DNA of 64,000 nt from Gnetum montanum (taxonomy: Eukaryota > Streptophyta > Gnetopsida > Gnetales > Gnetaceae), in the NCBI GenBank assembly GCA_015680685.1, contig MNCI01027198.1, positions 112,213 through 176,212 on the forward strand. The letters are read 5' to 3'. The notes under the pieces are model-generated. The model worked only from the letters and a program-made list of their open reading frames with translations. It did no database searches and had not been told where the DNA came from. The stretch's first letter is position 1. Each line of letters starts with the position of its first letter. Shown here piece by piece: positions 55,726-64,000 of this stretch. Position numbers and translations under genes: made by a program.

Positions 55726-57464
55726 AAGTCTTTTGAATTATGCTCTTATTTTTTTTAAAGCCTACTTAGGTGTTATGTGTCCATCCCTTGGTAGCATGTT
55801 GTACAATTGTATGTACATCACTAGGAATTTATGGTACTTGGAACAATCTGTCTATGATCTTCTTGATTGTCTATCATTATTTTTCCCACTACTATTTGGC
55901 TTTGTATTGGAGTTTGCATCCTTCTTGTCATTACTACCTCCACCACTTGATGATGAACCCATCACAAGTTGGTTCATCGAAGTCACTATTTGACTAGCAT
56001 TTTGGATGGACTTGTCTTTTCTTACTACTTTTTTTTATTTTCTTTTTAAGTTGACCCACTTTGGATCATTGCATTGAATGGCCACCTTCTTAATGTCTAT
56101 ATTAGAGTTAATTGCATTATGGAGGCTAAGTAGCTTGGGTTAAACCAAGTTCCCTATAATATAATCATTAACAACCCCTTCAAAAATGTTTCAAAGCTTA
56201 TCATTAGGTAATTGATGTGTAAGCTTCATGATTGTTGATGTCCACCTAGAGATGAGCTTGGAGATAGGTTTATTGTGGGCTTGTTTAATTGCTAGGAGCT
56301 TTTGCAAAGTACCACCCTTAGCAATATTATACTTAAACCTCTCCAAGAAGGTAGTGAAAAGTTTCTTCAAGGAGAGGATAGATTTGTGGGGATGTGATAT
56401 GTACTATTCAATTTCTTTACCAATTAAGGAGTTGGAAAATCTCCTAAGGATAGTTGGAGATAATTTGCAAGCAACATGCATTTATTATGGAAGGTAATAA
56501 CATGGGTTGTAGGATCAGATTCTTTGTTATACTTAGTAAAATTTGGCAATGAAATGCCTTTGGGAACTTGAGTAGGGGGAACCAAAGGACTAATAAGATT
56601 GGAAAGCATATGTGATTACCCCCATGTAGTGTTATGGCTTTTCAAGTTTAGTTTTCATTTGCTTGAAGTCTAGACTTGAGATCTTATAGCAAGAGCATTA
56701 ATTTAGGCAAAACATTGGGAATTGATGAAACTATGGGATTTTCCAAAATGAGGTTATGAGATGATAAAGATAGTTATGGTGGTATAATGAGTGGCATGAA
56801 TATTTGAAGTGTAATATAGTAGGGTACATGCTGCATAAGTGGAATAAATGGCAATGACACTTGTGCTGATTGAGTTTGTGGCATATGTGATATTGGTTGG
56901 AAAGTGTTTAATATTAAATTGGGATTTGGAAGATGGGATGATAGATTGATAGCATAATGTTAATAAAGAGATTATATGTGGATTTTCTACTAGTTACTAG
57001 TGGAATTATGATAGTGGGGTTAATTGAAGTATTTAGTGAAATAGAAATGTTTTGCAGTTCAAGCATTGAAATAGAGTTGAGGAGCCGTTGAGGTTCATGC
57101 ACTATGTGATGAAGGTGTTTGATGGATGAAAAGGATTTTCAGAAAGAGTAACATGAGAAGACTCTTCCTCATCACCATCATGAAAGCTAAGATCTTCAAT
57201 TTGCTTACTCTATTTATGAAGGAACTTAAAATTCATGTTGCTAATATTGATGTTGGAGTTTCCAATGAAATGTTTCCCAATACTGCATGCCATGGCTTGT
57301 ATTTCATTCCTAACAAGTAAATATTTTGTGAGTGTGGATTTCTTAGATTGGGTGAGCTCAATGGATTGATCTAGATTAGGTAGGAAAGGTCCTAAATCAT
57401 TGGTTACCTTATATTAATCCATCCTCCTTAACTCATTCTCAGCAAACGTGATACTTAGTTCCAT
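55726..57464 (-). pseudogene. gag: T3 gag, N-terminal and core part
   Basis: The minus strand starts at ATG 57464 (MELSITFAENELRRMD). After a Pro/Thr/Ser-rich region it reads VPKGISLPNFTKYNKESDPT, TLQKLLAIKQAHNKPISKLI and LPNDKLWNIFEGVVNDYIIG (about 56330-56130). These are the gag-domain blocks, parallel to T1 LLHFTKCDGEGDP and LLVIFKGAVNN. A Ser/Gly/Asn-rich stretch (VMGSSSSGGGSNDKKDANSN) follows near 55980-55900. Frame changes and stops disable it. Confidence 0.75.
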
Positions 57465-59820
57465 TTTTTTGCATGCAATTTTGTAGTCATGCTACATCAT
57501 GGGTGCCATAAGCACCTGAGTGTATCACATTTTCATCAACTTATGGAGCTAAGGGCCCTAGGATGAGTCAGATCCTTATCCTATCATTGTATCAAAGAGA
57601 GTCTCATGCAAAAACTTAGAAAAAGAAACCAAGATTAAGTGTAGATGGGAACAAAAATTAAAACTAAGTAAGAATGCTCAAAGCAATAAATATGCTAAGT
57701 GTTGGAAAGGACATGTAGGTTGCTAGATGCTTAGATTTCAAGATAATAAAGACCTTATTAATCCTCCTTATAGTCCCAAAAATGTTCCTATAGAAATATT
57801 TTTTTATTCCTACAAGGACACCTCCACAAACTAAGTGTTAAGATACTTAGTGTGTGATTATAAATGGTCTATAGATTGATGTAACCCTAAATAAATCAAT
57901 AATTATAAAACAAAGGGACATAGATCCTCTAATCAAATAAGAGTTTAGCCTATCTCTCAAAGCAAGGCACAATAGGGAATGTTGAAAAGCTAAAGCTTTT
58001 TATTGTTAAAATAAGTACAAAATCACTAGAAAAATGACTATGGATTATTGAAAAATAAACTAAGTTTAGAATAAGCTATAAACATGAAATAAAAATGAAG
58101 TGTAAAGTATAGATAAAGAATGTAAAATATTAAATCACTATAGTTTTGACATGAGCAATGTTTTAATGTGAGAGAAGTTTTTACATGAGAGAAAGTGTTT
58201 CTGTTTCCTCTCCAAATAATGAAATTTTTACATTGAAAAATGGCTAAGTGTAAAATGATAAAAATTTAACAAAATATGGAATAAAATGTGAGAAATGGGA
58301 AAAATGCAATGCAAGAGAGAAGAATATAATAATAGAATGTTCATAAGAAAGTGTAAACTAGAAAGATTACATTGATATGGAGGAAGATCCCAAATGCTCT
58401 ATTGATTAAGAAATAAAGAGTAAAGTGTTCACTTGCTATGTAGGGCCAATCTACAAATGATGGGAGAAAAAATGTATATGTGATAGAACTAATAAGAGAA
58501 TATTAGATTTGGAGCAAAATACAGATTCAAAGGTTGGAATTAACCATTTGGAGGGTTGGTTGATGGATGGATAAGCTATACACATGATTTGGAATCAATT
58601 TCAGGCTGAAATGGGGCTATTTTTGGCCAACGTTTTGGTTAGTGATGCAAGAATTAAAAAAATTATAACTTTGGAAATTGACATGGAAGTTAGAAAATTC
58701 TCTCTATAAATAACATAGAAGGTATAGAAGGTGTCGAAGATGGCCAAGGAGCACAGGTTTTGTAGTGATAGTAGGCACTCATGCTTTTAATCTCTTGAAA
58801 TTTGACCAGTGCTCTCAAGTCTGAGAAAATTTGATCAAATCTCCAAAGATCTAACCCTAAAACTTGTGGTTTAAGCTTGTACTTATAGGGTTGGAGTTAC
58901 CAGACTTAGGGTTGCTAAAATTGAACTTGGACTTAAGTGTAACTTATCATTGAGTTTAGAAATAACAAGTCTAGTCTTTCAGTTTTAACATCCAGTATCA
59001 ATCTTGCTTTTGATGTTCAATGTCAAATGGCTCTTTAACGTGTAGTGTTAATCACACTTAAAAATTTTTTAATGCTATGTCAATCACACTTGAAAAATTT
59101 TTTGATGTTGCATCAATCACACTTAGAAAAATTTTGACTTTTGTAGATCATAGAAAATTGAGTCCATAAGTTGGATTATGAATCCATATGGTTCTTGATG
59201 ATCCCTATGAGATAAGAATGTGCCCTGTAATGATATATTTTAGGGATTTGGAGTTCAAATCCTCATGGAAAAATATTAAAATCACACTTACTTTCAACTT
59301 GAAACAAACCAAGAAAAGTGAATATAGTAAGGTAATAGTGTCAAATGGCAACAATGATATTTTACATTATCTTTAACATCATTAGTAAGTGTGTTATATA
59401 CATAATGTAAATCATAATATGCAAAGTTATTTCATTTAATAACTCCTCCATTGACTTAAATATGCAATTTAAATTAATATTTAAGACCTTCAAAGCTATC
59501 CTAAAATGAAGTTACCTATGTAATAGTAGGAGTATTATAAAAGAAATATTTTCTATAAAAGTACTTAGTCCTCCAAATATAGCTTGATCTTCTATACCTT
59601 AATGGAGAGGAATTATCATTATCAAAGAGGATGTTGAATTTTTTCTAAAGAACACTTCAAATATTTACTCAAGATAGTCTTAGGCTCCATATGGGCAACT
59701 CTAATTCTTTGTACATACTTTATGCACGAGAAAAAGGGAGCAACACATTGTTGCAAGTTGACAGTATTACATGTATGATGATATTACAACCATTCTTGTT
59801 TGCTTTTATATAGTTCTTGT
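57465..59820 (-). other. Probable T3 5' leader and LTR, decayed
   Basis: No coding signal. A minus-strand TATA-like CCCTATAAG lies near 58885-58893, in a context similar to the T2 LTR (TTATAAGGTTAGGG on the plus strand). Three copies of a repeat around TCAATCACACTTGAAAAATT lie at 59045-59140. Clear LTR borders and a primer site could not be placed. Confidence 0.4.
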
Positions 59821-60672
59821 TGAGTCATCATCCACATCAGAAGTGATATTGAGGCTCCAATATCGTAGATCCGATATGGGGATTAGTAAGTGATGTTGGA
59901 TACTTGATGTCGTTTCTACCATGCTCACCTATAAATATCAAAAAAAGGGAGTAGAGAGTCGGTAAGTGTAAGTTTTTTGTTTTTTTTATCAGTTTTCTAT
60001 TCTCTTCAGTTCTTTCCCTAGTGCATGCTCACAGTGTGATGATTGTAATTATATGAAACCTTTATTCGAGTGTGATATACTTGGACATGCACATGATTGG
60101 CAATAAAGATCAAGATTACTCCATCATTGTAGCATTCATTTATCTTTTAATTGTTTAATTGTTATTATTATTTATTTTTTTCTTAGTTAATATTTCTTTA
60201 CCATCATTTACTATTCCTATTGTTAAATGCGGAATGAGTACGACTTAATCACAAGCATTGAAGTGTAACTAATTGGTAACCTAGTAGCATATCTAGGAGT
60301 GCTCAATGTAATGTGTGCTTGGTAGTCCCAGAAGTAGCTCATGAGGTCCAAGATGTGTACAGATGATTAAGGATGAATGCTCATCACACTTAAGTTAGTT
60401 TATATTTTACTTCATATTGCTTATTAGTTTAATTGAGGTTATTTTCCATTGTCTCTAGGAGTAGCCTAGTGTTAGAAACCATATCAAACACCTCACCTTG
60501 GACTAAACCATATGTGACAAAGCAAATACTAGTCCAGGTGGGAAGACAACAAACTGCGATCAATGTGTAACTATCTATACACCACAACTAGTCCATCTGC
60601 AAAGTTTGACTAGATTGTGCATACATGCTCATATTCGTATGGTTGAGTGTAGGGATACCTCACCACTCATCA
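59821..60672 (+). repeat. A3 5' LTR
   Basis: It starts TGAGTCATCATCCACATCAG and ends CACCACTCATCA. A TATA box TATAAATA lies at 59930-59937. GGTTGAGTGTAGGGATACCT near the end matches A1. The start could be two bases earlier. Confidence 0.8.
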
Positions 60673-60673
60673 T

Positions 60674-60691
60674 TGGTGCCATTGTTGGGGA
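60674..60691 (+). promoter_or_regulatory. A3 primer binding site, tRNA-Asp type
   Basis: TGGTGCCATTGTTGGGGA equals the plant tRNA-Asp complement apart from changes at CpG-like positions. It lies one base after the LTR. Confidence 0.82.
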
Positions 60692-60804
60692 TGGTGCTAG
60701 TTATCTAGATTAGTTATATTATCCAAGATCACTATAAAGAATAATTAATTATATATCTTTTAGGAAGAAAGTAATTCCTAATAAGTCACACATAATTCAC
60801 AACA

Positions 60805-63163
60805 ATGTCTCTCTCACAAGACTATGACAATGCAGTAACTAGTGAGGTAATTCATTGGAGAACCAACGAACTATACAATGATGAAGATGAAGTTATGAGT
60901 ACTCAATCTTATGCAGGGGTTTCCTATGATCATGAGCACCCCAATGGTACTCAAGGACTATTGTCATCCAACTCTAGCACCTCTAGTGAGGATAGGACAT
61001 CCTATATAACGAGGGGGCTTGTAAGGCCTAGGACCTTCTCTAAAGTTAATAAGAATTTATCTAGGGATGATTGGGAAACTTACAAAAGTCATGATGAGTC
61101 TTCGAGTTCTTCCTCTTCCTTTTCTCCTTCAATGTCAGGTCATGACACAGATGACCATCTTTCAAGGGGTCGATGTAGAAATAAAAATTGAATACATAGG
61201 AAAAGTTAGAAATGCCAACATGAATGAAGACAACATCGTCTCAACTCACAAATTCATATCATACCTAGTGACGATGAACCCCTATTGGCCACTAAGATCC
61301 TACTACATATACAAGAGGCTACTTGAATATCCTATAGGCATTTCAAGGAAAGCTGCCTACCCAGGCTTGATTTAAATAACTTTTCCAAGTTTTGAAGAGG
61401 ATATGATTTAGATCTACAACATCATTTACAAGCCTTCTATGATGGATGGAACAACATTGATAATGGATGAAAATGACTTAAGCTCTTTCATATGACACTC
61501 GTTGGCCAAGAAAAAGTATGGTATAGGTCTTTAAAACCAAAATCAATTCAATGCTAGCCGACAATGATAGAGCTAATTAATGAAAGACATCAAACTTATG
61601 CAAGAGTGTCAGCCTTAAGGAGACAAATCCAAGAGTGGAAACAAGGGCAACATGAACCCTTGGACATGGCCTTAGAAAGAAACTATTCATTGCTAAACAA
61701 TTTCCTAGGCCATGGGTTCTCTGAGGAAAGGCTAATGTATCACATCATGGATGGGCTCCATAATGAAACAAGGGATCATAATGGAACAAGGGAGACCCTC
61801 GGGATGTATGCCCTAGGTTAGATATATGAACTACGAATCCACTAGTTCTAAGAGCTTATTAAGTGGGTAGCAAAAGAAGAAGGAGAAATAGCTAAATGGG
61901 AGAGTGTTGAAAGATTTCAATAGGACCAAAATCTCAAAATAGCAAAGGTCCATGATCATGAAGAGGAGAGATCAACTTACCTCAAGGAGGTGGAATTGTC
62001 TTTTCCAAAACTACAATCACTAGATGAAATTGAGGCAAGGATCAATAAGATGATGGAATGGGTACATGAAAAATGTAGAGAATATACCAACATTATTAGA
62101 GGTGGAACTATGCCAAATCAAGTAACTGGGTAGGACATCACTAGACAATCGGAAAGAAGGGTTGAAGAAAATAAGGATAAGAGATCAACTGCAAATCACC
62201 TGTATTAATGTGATGTTTTCCTATATGATCATACCAAAGGCCAATGCCCAATCTTGTCACATCTACATGAGCATTGGGGGGGGCGGGGGGGGTGGGAATG
62301 TTACATTCAGATTTCATACAGAAATACTAGATTCAACCATAGTGGCAAAAACCCTAGTCATGGGGGAGGCCACCGTCATCCTTGTCACATCCTTCATACC
62401 ATTCAAACCTAAGCACTTATTATGTTTAGCATACTTTTTACCCAACTAGGTCAACACCCTCTATTTCACCACATCGTTATCATTCTTCTGAGTACTATCA
62501 ACCCATGTCCTCTCCAACAAGATCACCACGTCATGTTCCTTACACTTCTCCTTACCCTCAATATTTTCATCGTTCACATCCTTCTACATCACCACCAGTT
62601 GTGCTAGAAGGTTTTGAACCACAACACCAACCCATGAATATTACTTGTATGGCTACTATCAACAATAGTAGTAGGAATCCTCCACAACACCGGAAGCATC
62701 CTTTCGTTAGGCATGGCCATAGAAAGAGATAGCATGATTCTGAAACCATTGCATCCTCTAACTCAGCACACTCCCAACACTGTGATGCACCTTCCTCTTT
62801 GAACTTAATGCCTCCTATTACCCTATCAGGGCCACCAATTAATACTCCAAAAACCATGTGGCCTAATGAATATAACCATGTGGGGAGACATATCGATCCT
62901 TGCATACCATCTTACGGTCACTGGTGCCATAATAGGTCAACTCCTTATCACATGACTACATCTTATAATTTGCCCCACTATTCTTACATTAATCAAGTGT
63001 GTGAACCCCAATTTGGGTATAGCCCTACCACCACACCAAAAGACACCCAGTGGTTTGGATGTTATTGGACTCCAATATTTCCAACATGCATGGATCCAAA
63101 CTTTCCATTTATTAATTCTCGCCATGATCAAAGGTTTAGTCATGGGGGATACCCCCCATTATA
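60805..63163 (+). pseudogene. gag: A3 gag
   Basis: ATG 60805 (MSLSQDYDNAVTSEVIHWRT) opens a 128-codon frame with RPRTFSKVNKNLSRDDWETY and a Ser run, matching A2. The gag core at 61564-61820 reads HQTYARVSALRRQIQEWKQG, QHEPLDMALERNYSLLNNFL and ERLMYHIMDGL. A helical region (LDEIEARINKMMEWVHEKCR) precedes a zinc knuckle at about 62207-62245, CDVFLYDHTKGQC, with the second Cys lost. A G-rich tract follows (62275-62297), then a Pro/His/Tyr-rich tail ending at 63163. It is the best preserved gag of the three A elements, but has several stops and frameshifts. Confidence 0.8.
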
Positions 63164-64000
63164 ACATGCAGAATTAGTAAATTTTTTTTCTTTTCTTTGA
63201 TTTTAAAATTTTTTGTTTTATCTTTTTGATGGTAATCTCATCGGTGAATAAAATACTCATGTGACTTGTTGGTTAAGATGTTGTTATATGCTATCAAGTC
63301 TTAGGTGATTAATTATTTGAACAAGTGAGCCCACAACATCCACCCATCTATTCTATTAATAAGAGGTTCTAGTCTAGGTACAATGATATTCTTTTCATCA
63401 TTACAACTTAAAGTAATTTTGTGCTCATTCTACCTAGCACAAGAAATGATGGACTAAGATGGGAATGGATACAATGTGACATCAAGGGGACTTGTGGATT
63501 CTCTTTGGTGACATCTATATGTGCTATAATGTAGCTTGGTTGTACTAAGATCCTTGTAGATCTAACAAAAAATGGAAGTAAGAGTAATAAAGGCACTCAA
63601 TAAAGAAACTCAATGCTATTCTGGGGGTTCCACTAGAAAGACATGCATCCATGCCTAAAGGTTGGTAGCTTCTCTGGTTCATTGTTGGAAAGAACAAAGT
63701 GCCAAAGTAGCTAGAGAAATAAAAAAAAAATGTGTTGCATAAAAATTCCAAATCATTCCTTCCTTGGACAAAAAACCAAGTGATCGTATGCCTTGCTATC
63801 ATGGTGCTTTTATGGTTGTCCATCATTGGATGAAACAATGCGATGTCACTAATTGGACGAATGAACTTGGTCTTAATTTTGGAGTGATAGTCTAATGACA
63901 CATTAATCACATCCTACACTTAGGATTCATTATTCCTTGGGTCAATTACCTCATGTCCTGATCTTTGCAATCCCTTCTATGATTCACCTCATCTCGTTGT
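63164..64000 (+). other. A3 post-coding block shared with A1 and A2
   Basis: The motif TTTAGTCATGGGGGATACC lies at 63136, followed by a T-rich stretch (63180-63225) and a segment resembling A2 (for example GGGACTTGTGGATTCTCTT against A2 ACGACTTGTTGGGTTCTCTT). Minus-strand open frames here have no support. Confidence 0.6.

Larger units (their letters stand above)
59821..64000 (+). mobile_element. A3: Athila-like gag-only element, 3' end outside window
   Basis: LTR, tRNA-Asp primer site, gag and then the same post-coding block seen in A1 and A2. No protease or RT motif appears before that block. The 3' half and the right LTR are beyond the window, so a later pol cannot be fully excluded, but the block order matches pol-less A2. 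Confidence 0.75.

Noticed and set aside
55733-55997. Plus-strand ORFs after the second gap
   Set aside because: The minus strand carries recognisable T3 gag over the same bases.
63408-63910. Minus-strand ORFs near the right edge (62 and 121 codons)
   Set aside because: They are antisense to the block shared with A1 and A2, where the opposite frames are not conserved.
1-64000. tRNA, rRNA or intact host protein genes
   Set aside because: No cloverleaf with CCA-adjacent structure, no rRNA-like conserved block and no long uninterrupted frame were recognised by eye. The only tRNA-like matches are retrotransposon primer sites.

Overview
The window looks like repeat-rich nuclear DNA of a large-genome vascular plant, most likely a gymnosperm such as a conifer (inference). 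It consists of old, stop-riddled Ty3/gypsy LTR retrotransposons nested in one another. I found no intact host gene, rRNA, tRNA or CRISPR array. Two assembly gaps are present (40022-40873 and 55428-55725). Two groups of elements occur. The 'T' group (T1-T4) is Tat-like: T1 and T2 carry a second, archaeal-type RNase H after the normal one. The 'A' group (A1-A3) is Athila-like: tRNA-Asp-type primer site, Athila-like protease and RT context, LTRs near 0.88 kb.

Layout. T1 (+) runs from the window start to about 11.0 kb: gag, protease, minisatellite, an antisense gene remnant, RT/RNase H/aRNase H, integrase, second minisatellite, 3' LTR. About 11.0-17.4 kb is degenerate: a repeat array, a primer site plus LTR of T4 (13.16-14.48 kb, -), and AT-rich DNA with no recognisable gene. 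From 17.4 to 57.5 kb lies a four-level nest. T3 (-), a Tat-like gag-protease, is cut inside its protease frame by A2 (-), target duplication AGATC. The left LTR of A2 is then cut by T2 (18098-34893, -, duplication GTAAA) and again by A1 (35220-47707, +, duplication CACGT/CATGT). The three pieces of the A2 left LTR add up to 884 bp, against 883 bp for its intact right LTR. T3 gag continues to 57.46 kb. A3 (+) starts at about 59.82 kb and runs off the window.

How the parts work together. T1 and T2 are coding-complete layouts that are now dead. A1 has gag, protease, RT, integrase and an extra sense ORF. A2 and A3 share the gag, LTR type and post-coding region of A1 but lack pol, so they look like gag-only non-autonomous partners.

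The most interesting system is a multi-exon gene on the antisense strand between protease and RT in both T1 and T2. It has matching protein sequence, two introns at matching positions, and flanking minisatellites with shared cores. It is decayed in both copies, but its conserved position and structure point to an element-borne antisense gene, not a chance host capture.
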